The notes below the pieces were generated by a model. That model worked only from the letters and a program-made list of their open reading frames with translations, did not search any database and had not been told where the DNA came from. From Epithemia pelagica (Eukaryota; Bacillariophyta; Bacillariophyceae; Surirellales; Surirellaceae): 64,000 nt of DNA. The translations under genes and the position numbers were made by a program. The stretch covers positions 4,526,001-4,590,000 of the forward strand of contig OX337229.1 of assembly GCA_946965045.2 (NCBI GenBank). The letters run 5' to 3'. Position 1 is the stretch's first letter. Every line of letters starts with the position of its first letter. Of this stretch, positions 53,368-63,867 are shown one piece after another.

Positions 53368-54143
53368 TTACACAACATTCTGAGGGTCCTCATTCTCGTT
53401 GGTAAGCCCGGCGGTAGGGGGTCGGTAAACCTCTACGGTTTCAGGCCAAGTCATAGCAACTCCGATATGTACTATGCCTCCAACAAGCCATCCCATTCCC
53501 GAGATCCAGTCCAAGCCTTTCACTCCTGATTCGTTGTCACCAGCCAGGCCCAGAGTCAGGAAAGCAATAAACACAAGGTAGAACCCTTTCGAATTGAGTC
53601 CATACATGAATCCAAAATTTTTCCTGTAACTCTTGTTGATTGCAGGGAAAGGTTGCCACCAGCACAATTCATACAAGAAGAGAATCATAGCAAAGATTGT
53701 CATGTAAATTCCAAGGAACAAATCAGTCAATTCGTCAATTTCAATAGTTGTGTTGATGCATGTCAAAATTCCCAGAGCACCCATCGCAGCTGCCAGGCAG
53801 ATGTTGGCGAGAGAAAGGAAGACAAGAAAGATACGCGCATTGCGTCTGCCCGTGGATCAATAAAAAAGAAAGAGGACGAATCAATGAATCTGTGAGCCCA
53901 GGGATGACTTGACAGTTTGTGATTTGATGATTCCCGAAATGAGCCGTTTCCAGTGAAACAAAGAGTAGGGTACAAGAAACAAGATTCAACAATGCTCCAT
54001 GCTCACCTTGAGTTTCCATCTTCTTTGTTTGAGCTACCAGTTGGAGCGACAGCAGAAACACCGGCACTCGTTCCTGCAGCCTCCGTTGATGTTTCTGTTC
54101 CCGTGGGCGGGGTTACCCAGTCCGGTTCTCCGTATGGCGCCAT
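53368..54143 (-). CDS. COPI-associated / TVP15-like four-helix membrane protein
   Basis: Exons 54143-54007 and 53845-53368 (161-nt intron, phase 2) encode 204 residues. After a Thr/Ser/Ala-rich start (about 45 residues) there are four hydrophobic helices: IFLVFLSLANICLAAAMGAL, FLGIYMTIFAMILFLYEL, GFYLVFIAFLTLGLAG and GWLVGGIVHIGVAMTW. The order and the KNFGFMYGLNSKGFYL loop match the COPI-associated family of Golgi membrane proteins. Divergent from the Tim22 gene, 277 bases apart. Confidence 0.75.
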
Positions 54144-54420
54144 TGTCTTGTATTGAAAACACAATTCCGAAATGGTCGACGAATGGAAGTTTTATTCGTT
54201 TGCCATGTTGGAGGGAGGCGAGCGCGAGATAGGACAAGATTGCGCGCGTGGCGAATGTATCCAATATCCGTAGCATACAGCATAAATCATAAGTTCACGA
54301 CACCGAAGGGGATGACTGTCCGTCGACCGGGCCGCGAAGGATGATGGATGATGTGATGGATGTGTTCCCACGTTCCCACAGAAAGTAGGAGACACCCAGC
54401 CCTCAGACTCAGAGGTCATC

Positions 54421-55170
54421 ATGTCGGCGCCTGATCGGAAAGACGCTGTCTTGTCATCTCGAAAAGATGAGGTTCCACTCGAGCCAAGGGGAGTTAATGA
54501 GATTGTGATGTCTCGGGCTTCAATTTCTAAGTATGACTACCGAAGTGCCATGCATCCGCCAATTCCGCCAAAAGATCCGTCACCATACAGCCTAGACCAA
54601 ATCACACGACAATCGCTACCCTTTTTCATGCCGTGGAAAACGACAGGTGGGCCCCAAGAACTTCCTCCAGATTTCTCGTGGCTTAGTAACTCATGCGGTG
54701 GAAAGGCCGCGATTGGAGTATTTGGCGGAGGCATAATGGGTTTACTTCTTGGAGTGTTCATGGGGGCGTTATCAGACGCCACGCCTCCGATCCAAGTGAT
54801 CGGAGGGAAAGAGGTTCCACAAGCACCCCTACGTGAACAAATGAGGGTTACTTTCAGGGCTACGGCAGATAAATCCCTTTATTGGTGTCGCAACTTTGCT
54901 TTTATTACGGGTGTTTTTGGAGGGTCAGAGTGTTTGGTGGAGAAATATCGGGGAAAGCACGATGTCTGGAATTCAGTCATGAGCGGATGTAAGTTACCAT
55001 GAAAAGAATGCGCACGATGCGTTGAAGATGCTCATCGACATTTCTCTTGGATTACAGGCATTACGGGCGCGGCGCTTCAGGCCAAGCAGGGACCCCAGGC
55101 AGCAGCAGTAGGATGTGGGGGCTTTGCCGCTTTCTCCTTAGTTATTGATAATTTCATGGGGCACTATTGA
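54421..55170 (+). CDS. Mitochondrial import protein of the Tim17/22/23 family (Tim22-like)
   Basis: Exons 54421-54988 and 55058-55170, phase 1 across a 69-nt intron, give 226 residues. The hydrophobic Gly-rich helices are typical: IGVFGGGIMGLLLGVFMGAL, then NFAFITGVFGGSECLVEKYR, then across the intron GCITGAALQAKQGPQAA and a last helix AVGCGGFAAFSLVID. The order matches Tim22, the inner-membrane carrier translocase channel. Confidence 0.85.
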
Positions 55171-56567
55171 GACAGATTCTATTTTACTCGAATTGATTTG
55201 ATTTGACTTGGCTTGTTTTATTCTGCTTAAGGAATGGGTTTCAACATTTCTGGTTCGCATTGTGGTCTGGAATTCATCACCGCATCACCCTGAGCTTCTC
55301 TCTTCGTATCATTCTCCATGATGTCGAAGTATTGATTGTGGTTCCCCTTTTGATTCTTCCGAAACCATATCACTACCTAAAACTTCCTGGGATGTGCTGT
55401 TGCAGAGAGGGACGGTTCATTGTGATTTTGTCCAACAGTAGATGTGGAGACGAACGGCATTTAGAGAGTCTCCAAGACATCCCTTTTTAATTTCCAATGT
55501 CTATAATACACTTTATATCATCTGTTCATGTTTTTGTTTAATGATTCAAAAGTAACTTGGAGTATTCGTGATGTAGTGATCGCCCGGTGACTCCAGTGAA
55601 GGAAATGTCCTGGAGCGGATTTCAGCACTACATTGATTACCTAAACTCTCGAACGATAGAAGTGCCAGATACAGATTCCAAAAGTGTATTGATAACACAA
55701 CGTGGATGATTACTGGATGATTACTCTGAGGTCATCACCCAATCATGCCTTCTCGAGAGGTACGCCAGGATTACCACATGGATCGAACTCGAACAAGCTT
55801 TCAGCTTCTTCTCTCCTTCGAGATGCATTTCTCTCCACTCTCCACTCTCCACTACAACGACCTCTTGACACTCAACTGGCTGACATGGTTCACCATGCCA
55901 GGAAATCCATTATGAGTTTTTGTTTTTTATTTCTATGGGTCTCTGGTGGTCGCAAAGGAGTGGGGCGCCAGTTGTGGGGAAAATTTACCTAACGATACCA
56001 GGGAATAAATGGGAGTGACAGGAACATATCCTGACCGATGTGAATAATGTATCTGTGTGGTTCTCTTGTACTGTCGATCTTTGATGTTTTGGATCGTCGC
56101 AACTTGCGTGTTGGCGTGTTGTGCCCAGGAGGAGACAAGAACATGTGCCAAGGACACCTTTGCAAAGTGTCCAAGGGAGGATCTGTGAGCTGGGATGGGA
56201 GAAGGATAGTTGGCCCAGGTTTGCTTTCGAGAAAAGATATTTTGGGACGTGGTCGAGTTGTTGGAGCAAAGAATATGTGATGTGAGATGCTGCATGTTTG
56301 AGACTCTTGGCTGGGTGCTTTCCAAAATGGGGGTTGATCCAATGTGGTGGTTGTGTCGTGGTAAATGGATGGGGTGAGAAGTGAGAATCGTCATGGAGGA
56401 GCAGCCGATGGCCGAACAAACCGAAGGAACCTAAGTGAATGGAAAAAGGTTCATTTGAGATTTTTCTGTGCGCAGGGTTCCTCAAGGTCTGGTCGTCACC
56501 CGTCTTCTTACTCATACCCGGTACCCGGAGATATATCTTTTGCGAAAAATCGAAGCCAATCGCGACA
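55171..56567. other. Long intergenic stretch, only simple repeats
   Basis: About 1.4 kb. A CTCCACT triplet repeat sits near 55838-55860, and GGATGATTACT is repeated at about 55706-55727. Long minus-strand frames around 55933-56593 have no family resemblance and lie over the promoter of the Swc5-like gene. Confidence 0.45.
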
Positions 56568-57398
56568 ATGGAGCAATCAATGGAAGGTATCACAGCGGAG
56601 AACGCTCAGCAGCAACCTGATTCGTCTCAGCCACCCAAAACTACAGAATCATCTCAAACAACTTCACTCCCCAAAGCTCCGAACGATAAGAATGAGGTGG
56701 AAAGTGAGAACAAGGCAGCAAATATTGCTGACAAAGAAAGCGTAACTGTGAAGCCCACGGTGAAGAAGAAATCCTCGAACCATAAAAAGCTTGGCTACTT
56801 ATCAAGTGTACAGAAAGACAAAGTGGACTCTGTTTTTCTGAAAATGTTCGGGTATTCGTGGGGAACAATGCCAATGGTTGAATCCTCAAAAAGCCAAGAC
56901 AGGAGCTATATATTGTTAAAGAGAATATTTTGTGCCAAATCAGCGGCCCAAATTCTCCATAATACGAGCGCAGAGAAACACGGAAACAGCGAAACCACAT
57001 GGGGACAGACGAAGATTGTTGCTTTACCAGCGGCTGAATCATCTACCGTCACATCATTCAGGGACGTACGGCCACAGACTTCGTCGACAACACCCCTTCC
57101 CGTCGAGAAGCAACCAGTATCTCCGCAGGGGTCTTCGGCTGTCGCAGCTCCCAGTGGTGGGGCCGACGCACTGCTTCAACAAATGCAGGGTCCTAAAACA
57201 ACATCTACGATAATGAAAACTGCGATGGATTGGGAATCCTTCAAAGAAGAATCCGGGGCGTTAGGAGAGAAATTGGAACAACATGCTGAGTCGAAGGCTG
57301 CATACCTCAAACGTCAAGATTTTCTCAATCGAGTCGATCACCGCAAATTTGAACAGGAACGACAAGAAAGAGAAAGAAATCGTTCACGAAAAAGCTGA
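56568..57398 (+). CDS. Swc5 / Bucentaur (BCNT-C) protein
   Basis: 276 residues from ATG 56568. The last 80 residues are the BCNT-C domain: TSTIMKTAMDWESFKEESG, then LEQHAESKAAYLKRQDFLNR and DHRKFEQERQERER. The rest is low complexity with one short conserved block (KDKVDSVFLKMFGYSWGT). Swc5/CFDP1 is a subunit of the SWR1/SRCAP complex that puts H2A.Z into chromatin. The frame is open 129 bases upstream, but the leader is not conserved. Confidence 0.85.
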   Translation: MEQSMEGITAENAQQQPDSSQPPKTTESSQTTSLPKAPNDKNEVESENKAANIADKESVTVKPTVKKKSSNHKKLGYLSSVQKDKVDSVFLKMFGYSWGTMPMVESSKSQDRSYILLKRIFCAKSAAQILHNTSAEKHGNSETTWGQTKIVALPAAESSTVTSFRDVRPQTSSTTPLPVEKQPVSPQGSSAVAAPSGGADALLQQMQGPKTTSTIMKTAMDWESFKEESGALGEKLEQHAESKAAYLKRQDFLNRVDHRKFEQERQERERNRSRKS

Positions 57399-57607
57399 TG
57401 AGGAAAAGTTGTGCAAAGCTTTCGGAGCTACTCGCTCTAGGCGTAGGAGTAAAGGGGTTTTGCTTGGTAGTCCCGCGAGTATAGGCTTAGTCGCGTATGT
57501 ATCGCGTGAGAACTTTTCGTTGACCTCCATCCATTTGACCCAGTCTCAACAGTAACAAGATCGGACCTGACGAACAGTCATCTTCGCCTCCTCGCCCAAA
57601 ACAGACC

Positions 57608-58936
57608 ATGTCATTGGATGATATCGCTGATCTGGTTGAACAAGTCAAGAATGAGTTCACTGAATCGGAATGCAAAGAGGAGCTTGTGGACGCTGCACGA
57701 TATGGCGACGTTGATGTTGTTCGATCCATTCTGCACGTTTATCCTCAGCTCCATAAATTTCAGGATCGTCACGGAAATACCCCTCTACACATGTCCTCTG
57801 CAAATGGCCATGTGGAAGTTACAGAGGTGTTGCTGAAACATGGAGCCGTCGTTACTGTGAAAAACAATGCTGGCAATACACCTCTACATTGGGCAAGCAC
57901 AAATGGCCATGACGCCACAGTTCAGGCGCTGTTAAAGGGCCAACAAGTAGACGTTCTACAGCAAAACCAGTTTGGGCGATCCGCATTGACGGAAGGTTTT
58001 ACCAGTCAAAATCTTGACGTCGTGAAGTCTTTATTGAACCACGAATCAGCATGCGAGGAACGTCTGATAGGAGCGACTGTTGGAAAGAGCAGTGATGGTT
58101 CTCAAAGCATGGAAACAGAAACATCGACAACTGCTGAAAATGGCTCCTCGAACAACATTGTTCACCAATTTGTCTTTCAAGGAATTGAAATTGAGACGCG
58201 AGAGTTGGCCATTGCAGAATCCGAGAAAGACACGATTCTCGGTCAGATTGATCCCTCCGACGATACAACAGGTTTGGGAATCTGGGCATCGTCTTTGGTC
58301 CTGGCCCAGTGGCTGGTTTCTCAAATAAAAGAGAAAAGCAGTTGGACTAAATCAACTAACTTAAGAGTTGTAGAGCTCGGTGCAGGGTGCGGTGTTCCAT
58401 CATTGGCATTAGCCAAGGCTTGTGCAAGTTTTGGGTCCGGTGATCAAGGTATATCAAACTGTCAGATCTATGCCACTGATTTTAATCCTAAAACTGTTGA
58501 TAATCTTCAGCACAATGTTGATATCAATAAGAATGGGCTTGTTGGGTCGGGAGTTACTGTTGAAGGGATGATGATGAACTGGCAAGACTCTAGCACTTGG
58601 CCCAAGGAGCCGGTGGACTGCCTGATTGGATCAGATTTAATCTATCAATCGGATATGGTGCCCTTACTTATTCAAACAATTACTGGTCTCCTAAAGCCTG
58701 GCACCTCAGAAAGTCGCTTCCTCTATGTTGCCAGAGCGGATGGACAACGACAAGGGCATAGTGAGTTCTTGGCTGGCATGGAAGCATCAAATTTTGATCG
58801 ACGCGACATTGTAGCCCCGATCGAATACACACAATCTAATCCACTAAAGAGTCAAGACGATGATCTCTGTTTCATGTACTTCCATGAACTGCAGTCGACG
58901 CAATACACTCTGTATGAATTCGTACGACGGATTTGA
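57608..58936 (+). CDS. Ankyrin-repeat plus METTL21-type methyltransferase fusion
   Basis: 442 residues, single exon. Ankyrin repeats occupy about 25-150 (HGNTPLHMSSANGHVEVTEV and AGNTPLHWASTNGHDATVQA). A methyltransferase domain of family 16 fills 200-440: TGLGIWASSLVLAQWL, the SAM loop VVELGAGCGVPSLALAK, ATDFNPKTVDNL and the acidic motif LIGSDLIYQSD. Such enzymes methylate Lys of chaperones or elongation factors; the ankyrins would present the substrate (inference). Confidence 0.88.
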   Translation: MSLDDIADLVEQVKNEFTESECKEELVDAARYGDVDVVRSILHVYPQLHKFQDRHGNTPLHMSSANGHVEVTEVLLKHGAVVTVKNNAGNTPLHWASTNGHDATVQALLKGQQVDVLQQNQFGRSALTEGFTSQNLDVVKSLLNHESACEERLIGATVGKSSDGSQSMETETSTTAENGSSNNIVHQFVFQGIEIETRELAIAESEKDTILGQIDPSDDTTGLGIWASSLVLAQWLVSQIKEKSSWTKSTNLRVVELGAGCGVPSLALAKACASFGSGDQGISNCQIYATDFNPKTVDNLQHNVDINKNGLVGSGVTVEGMMMNWQDSSTWPKEPVDCLIGSDLIYQSDMVPLLIQTITGLLKPGTSESRFLYVARADGQRQGHSEFLAGMEASNFDRRDIVAPIEYTQSNPLKSQDDDLCFMYFHELQSTQYTLYEFVRRI

Positions 58937-59163
58937 AACACAGTGAATTATTTTCCAGCTTCGTCCAAGGCCGATTCTGTTTTGAGAAAGGAAGGAAGAA
59001 ATATGTGCTCATTCCGCACGATGTATTTTCAACCATCACAAGGCGGCGCAGTGAATCGATGTTAAGGCAATGCTTTCAGATGCAAACTTAATGGATGCCA
59101 AAAATGGATAGTTAAAATTAGCCGAAGTCTATAATCTCGCATTGATTTGCACGTGTTAGGCCA

Positions 59164-60219
59164 TCATCGACTGGAATCCTCCTCATCCGCACGAAATCGA
59201 ACTCGTCGTTTCTTCATTAGACGTGTTGTTAAATCATCAGAGACATTGCGGTCATGATGGAAATCTGCTTGATCGTGGACTGCTTCATCGCTCCCATGTT
59301 GGTGTAAACTTACTCTCTTTGATGAACTCGTGTATGTTTCACTATCGTCTCGAGAAGGTTGTTTTTTATCCTGCTCACCAATTGATTCGCGAGGAACAGC
59401 TTCATTAGCATTGGTATCGGAATCCCGGCTTTGTCTCAGCAATGACCGCAGAGGTACATTCGGCTGCTGTTGAATTTGCTCGACCATGTAGAGGAATAAT
59501 CGTTCATCCTCATACATGTCTTTCAAAAGTCTATGGGAGGCATCTTGGTATAGTGTTTGGCAGCTTTCGATCATATCCATAATTCTTGGGTAATTGGTGA
59601 AGTTAGCTTTGTTGACAACATTTGTCATGAAAGCTTTTTTCGTCTCTATTCCCGTGATTTTGTCATGTTTCTTGAGAATTTTGGAAAAAGCAAAGTATGT
59701 CATAATTGCAAATGTTTCAAGCAACAACAAGTCTTTGTGAAGACGGAAAACCGCCTTGGACAGCACTGACCACCGATCTTTTACTATCACTGAAATGGGG
59801 CGTTGAAAGACTTCCATGCTAACGCGGACAATTTCTTCCCGAATAACGAACTGTTTTTCAGCCTTTCCAAAGAAATCACTTGCCTTTCCAAGTTCAGAAT
59901 GCAGAAGCTGGAAGAAAGCCACTTCGCCTGGGTTGTGTTTCAGACGTGCTTTTACTGTTTTTGATTCTCCACTCTCTGATCGTGTGGCCGAATGGCTTGG
60001 TGCTGCCTCGGTGGCAACGGTAGCTTTAGTAGACGGCATATTCGCCTGTGTCAAGAAAGGGAAATCATCATTTCCATCTGGAGATGTCGCTTTTGTGTCC
60101 ACCCCGTAAGCATCAATGGCCTTAATCAGCTTCTTGAGCTTTTTGTAGTTTGTCCAATATGGTCGATAGCTAGGATCGGATGCTTCCACCACTTTTTGAA
60201 GTGCTTTGCAGAATTTCAT
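59164..60219 (-). CDS. Stand-alone SPX-domain protein
   Basis: 351 residues from ATG 60219. The SPX start is canonical: MKFCKALQKVVEASDPSYRP then YWTNYKKLKKLIKAI with the Lys cluster that binds inositol pyrophosphate. The second and third SPX blocks lie at about 105-215: EVAFFQLLHSELGKASDFFG and LHKDLLLLETFAIMTYFAFS then KILKKHDKITG. A Ser-rich tail follows. No transporter or kinase domain is attached. SPX proteins sense phosphate status; small ones often repress phosphate-starvation regulators. Divergent from plastid uL15. Confidence 0.9.
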   Translation of the reverse strand: MKFCKALQKVVEASDPSYRPYWTNYKKLKKLIKAIDAYGVDTKATSPDGNDDFPFLTQANMPSTKATVATEAAPSHSATRSESGESKTVKARLKHNPGEVAFFQLLHSELGKASDFFGKAEKQFVIREEIVRVSMEVFQRPISVIVKDRWSVLSKAVFRLHKDLLLLETFAIMTYFAFSKILKKHDKITGIETKKAFMTNVVNKANFTNYPRIMDMIESCQTLYQDASHRLLKDMYEDERLFLYMVEQIQQQPNVPLRSLLRQSRDSDTNANEAVPRESIGEQDKKQPSRDDSETYTSSSKRVSLHQHGSDEAVHDQADFHHDRNVSDDLTTRLMKKRRVRFRADEEDSSR

Positions 60220-60667
60220 GTCTGGCAATTGTGAATGCTTTGGCGCTAGGAATATGTCAATGGTTGTGTAGTGTGGTGATATTCCTGAGTGGTCCTCTGA
60301 GCTTTTGCTTTAATCGGAGGAGACAAAACCAGAACCCTCGATATCGATATTGCTAGAAGGAATCTTTGTTGCTGGGGTCATGTCTTTGCCTCGCACCAAC
60401 TTTAGTATGTCTTCATCACAGAAAGTGTCTGGAATTTGAAGTCTGGACTGGGAACTGTGGGAAGTGGGAGGTGGGAAGTGGGAAGTGGGAGCCCCGCTGC
60501 CAGTGCTGTTCGCGGTTCGCGGTTCTTGCTCCTTTAGCGACCGAAGAATCTTTGGGCTCAGAACCCAATGTTTTCGGGGATTGATTGTGAGTTGTGATTT
60601 GTGATGGCCGCTGAGACACCGCAGCACTCATACGCTGACGTCCGTTCAAACATCGAAGCCATCAACC
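60220..60667. promoter_or_regulatory. Shared upstream region of SPX and uL15, with minisatellite
   Basis: A divergent promoter by position. Contains a GGGAAGTG-type tandem repeat (about 60457-60490) and GGTTCGC repeats (about 60510-60525). A minus frame at 60310-60627 ends with a peptide-like tail but shows no family. Confidence 0.4.
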
Positions 60668-61513
60668 ATGATGAGATCGATTCTTCTCGTAATTGCGCTT
60701 CATGCGCTGTCGTTGTACAGCTCAGGTATGTGAAACAGTTACGTATGGAAATACATGCATTATTTGGATTGACGAACGATCCTGTCGTTTGACGGGCTTC
60801 TCCTGAACTGGCACCTGTGATTTCGCGAATGCCTCTGTTCGATATTCTTCGCCTGCTAATGAATTGATTGTAATACAGATGCCTTTGCATTTGTCCCCCG
60901 TAGTCGTTCTCTGGTCGCACCGAAAAGCTGTTCTTCTCTCCAGATGAAGGTATTCGACTGGAAGCGAAGGGAAGCAGACGAGTCTCACTTGAATGATTTG
61001 GAGACTGCCGAATTTTCTCTGGACACACTTCGCCCTGCTCCAGGAAGCCGTCGTAAGAAGACCCGCAAAGGGCGCGGTATCGCTGCTGGACAGGGTGCAA
61101 CATGCGGTTTTGGTATGCGTGGCCAAAAGTCACGTTCTGGTCGCCCCACGCGACCTGGTTTCGAGGGTGGACAAAACCCGCTTTATCGTCGTTTGCCCAA
61201 GTTTGTGGGTAAACCCCTTGGTCCAGGACACAAGAGGACATTGTACAACCCGATTCCCACTAGTGTTCTTTCCGAGGTTGATGCTGGGGCAACGGTGAAC
61301 TTTGAGTCATTGTTTGAGAGCAAGATCATCACAAAGTCGAAGCTAAAGCTGCACAAGTTTGTCAGTGGGCCCACTGACTCGATTTCAGATAATCTTACTG
61401 TGCAGGCTCATGCGTTCACGGCCTCGGCTCGAGAGGCCATTGAAGCTGCCGGAGGAAAGTGCGAGGTTCTCAGTCCCACCACCGGTGAAGTGTTGGCCCC
61501 CGTAGAAGCTTAA
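60668..61513 (+). CDS. Plastid ribosomal protein uL15 (bacterial-type L15)
   Basis: Exons 60668-60725 and 60879-61513 (153-nt intron, phase 1) give 230 residues. Exon 1 is a signal peptide (MMRSILLVIALHALSLYSS). The junction restores DAFAFVP, a textbook secondary-plastid cleavage motif. The ribosomal part starts near MKVFDWKRREADESHLNDL, then RRKKTRKGRGIAAGQGATCG and KSRSGRPTRPGFEGGQNPLY, as in bacterial L15. The long C-terminal beta region ends in a short tail. Two adjacent ATGs (60668, 60671) could serve as start. Confidence 0.95.
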
Positions 61514-61792
61514 GAAAAGGTGAAGAACAACTAGTCCACTGTATAGATGTTACCCAGTCGTTAGCCATTGTTTCCCGTAATCCCACCCGGTCTCGGTGCG
61601 CCAAGACTAGAGGTACTCTAATTTGTGATTGGGCTCCAAAAGTACATTGAGTTTCATTTTTCATTTGATCCTATCGTTCCAAGTACACTACGGATACTCT
61701 TCCGGAGAAAACTTGTTTAGTATCACTACGATTCTGCAAACATGGGCCAAGAAAGGAGGAACATGTTTGACTTCAAAGTGGGAGCACAAGAA
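61514..61792. other. Short spacer after uL15
   Basis: Presumed 3' UTR of uL15. Nothing further recognised. Confidence 0.4.
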
Positions 61793-61874
61793 TCATCTTT
61801 CCGCAATACCATGTGTGTGTGGAACAACGTCCATGTCACTATTGCTGTCATCGTCGTCTGGTATACTAAGATCA

Positions 61875-62279
61875 TCAAAAATTTCTGACATGAGAACTTC
61901 GTCGATGGAATCCGTGCTTAGTCTTCTGACAGGAAGATTCAACCCCATGCTTGATTTTTTCCGCGGGCTCATTGGACGGCGGTTGCGACGATACAGTGAT
62001 TTTATTGACGGAATGACTTGAAGAATCATCGGGCATCGAATCATCCCAGCGACTTTTTCCCTGCATAGGTAGCTTTAACTGCATTGGTGGGAAGGTACTT
62101 GACCTGGTTAGTGGTCGTTTTGACGGCCCAATTGAAGGCGGTGGGCAGGTCGTATCTCCTTCTCTCCTGCGAACATCCCGCTTCGTATTCTTGGATAAAC
62201 CAGAACACTTTGCTTGATCACTTATTATTGTGACCTTCGTTGATCCCCTGAGTAAGTCGAGCAAAGCCTGAGAAAGCAT
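61875..62279 (-). CDS. Hypothetical small protein, coding status uncertain
   Basis: 134 residues from ATG 62279. N-terminus MLSQALLDLLRGSTKVTIIS, then Ser/Pro/Lys-rich. A second minus frame (62044-61793) overlaps its 3' part and also reads like protein (STDSIDEVLMSEIFDDL then DDDDSNSD). Either an unseen intron joins the two, or one is chance, or the gene is frameshifted. No family recognised. Confidence 0.3.
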   Translation of the reverse strand: MLSQALLDLLRGSTKVTIISDQAKCSGLSKNTKRDVRRREGDTTCPPPSIGPSKRPLTRSSTFPPMQLKLPMQGKSRWDDSMPDDSSSHSVNKITVSSQPPSNEPAEKIKHGVESSCQKTKHGFHRRSSHVRNF

Positions 62280-63867
62280 TCACTTCGCTTTTGCTTACTG
62301 ATGGTATGTCTTTTTCCTAGGACAAATAGAAAGGTAAACAACGCTTCTTGGATCGCCGTTGCACCCACGACAACAAAACCTGCAGCGTGGTTGTTGGTTA
62401 TAGTCGTCCTTCGCCTCTATGCAGTATTCAGCGACAGAAAAAATTGAACGGCAATCTACTCCCCCGCGTCACCCAGTCAGAAAATAAAAAAGGTTCCTGA
62501 ATGACCAATCGTCTGAGACGCCTAGAATTACTCCGTCCTCGGGACTATGTTGTCCAACCCCGAGCGGGGGTGGAGTTGAGGGTGTAGTTTCTGTGAACCT
62601 TGATTACACCCTAGAAGCCACCCCCGCTGGGGGATGATTTGTTGTCGAACTCATGCTACTCGTATCTCGTAAGGTTATACGAGTATGCTATCGTGGGAAT
62701 TGTTGTAGGGCCCCATTCAACTGAAATGACAAGAGAGTGGGATACGAGCTCGTAGTGATAGTGGGAAATGGGAGTAGCGTTTTGTTTTCCTTTGATCTTG
62801 ACTCTGGCACAATAAAAGAGCGCCTCTAGAGAGTTAGCAAGACTAGTATTGAATCAAGGGGATAGTCCATTTCAGTTGCCGCTTGCCGCGGCACTGGGAA
62901 TTGACGAAGGAGGATGCTACTTTATGTCACTCTTTTCCAGTAAGGTCATGACTGCAACGCAAGAACATTAGGGCTTCGCACGTTGGAAAGCATGTCAAGG
63001 AGTTGACCACGGCACAAAACGTGGAATGGAATTATGGCTTCAGAATACAATGATGTTGGATGGCGACTAGCTATGTGTTTGATTGAGAGCCAAAACAACC
63101 CGGATTTGTGCTATGGTGAGGAGATGGTGGAAATTGCTATGTCCCGAACTGGAACTACCTAGCAGACAACAACTTTGGTTTGGGTGGTGTTGCCAGCAAT
63201 GATGAAGAGGTTTTGGCACAGCATGAAATGTGGGCAGACGGCGTGGGGAATGACCTTCCGGAGACGGAGGTGTGGGGGAGTTGGAGGAATTGGAGGAAAA
63301 TCGGGAGTGGAGGAAGAGGTCCAAAATGACATTGTGAATGAAGCCATGATGCGTCTGGAAGAGGATCCCCCCAATATGGATGTCGTGCATGAGCAAGTTG
63401 AAGACCAAGCGACCCCTGATCATAATAACATTGATTTGAAGACCAAGCAACTGCTTGTCATACGAGTAATAATCATGACAAGAATGGTGCTGTCGTGGTA
63501 CCCAACTATGAACCAACTGCTTAGCCAACGCGATTCACGGGTGACGTTGTTTGCTGTTCTCCTAAATCGTTCGTTCTGTTATAGCCCCGATCTTTCATAG
63601 TTCATAGGGTAGGGACCAATCGGTATTCAGAATTGGTATGCCCATACCCAAGCTTGAAAAACTGCTGGGCGCGCAAAGTGGGTCATCACGAAACGTGCTT
63701 TGGGACATTTGTAGAGCACAGAAATATTTTTTACCGGCAAGGTATCGTTCATGCTTGTTGAAGGAAGTCTATTTGGGTCAGCTTTGACTGGTAAAGACAT
63801 CGTTTGCCATACTTAGTGAGGTGCTTATCAATCGAGATGGTGGGCGAACGTTGTCCCTACATCAAAA
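62280..63867. other. Intergenic with a large hairpin; no clear gene
   Basis: About 1.6 kb. Holds the foldback at 62551-62640. A plus frame 63175-63600 is open for 141 codons but shows no recognisable domain (Met/Asp/Val-rich) and is opposed by an equally long minus frame, so I do not call it a gene. Confidence 0.4.
62551..62640. repeat. Foldback hairpin of about 90 bases
   Basis: The left arm (about 62556-62589) and right arm (about 62603-62637) are imperfect reverse complements. They share AGCGGGGGTGG and AGGGTGTA around a loop of about a dozen bases. Each arm also has its own small inverted repeat (CCCCGAGCGGGG; CCCCCGCTGGGGG), so the whole can form a clover-like structure. Confidence 0.65.

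Noticed and set aside
55985..56593. Minus-strand 202-codon frame upstream of the Swc5-like gene
   Set aside because: His/Ser/Pro-rich without domains, and overlaps the promoter and start of a well-supported gene.
60310..60627. Minus frame in the SPX/uL15 spacer
   Set aside because: Its middle is the translated minisatellite and no start context or family is seen; only the last 40 residues look protein-like.
63067..63600. Opposed frames of about 140-150 codons near the right end
   Set aside because: Both strands are equally open and neither shows a motif; likely compositional.
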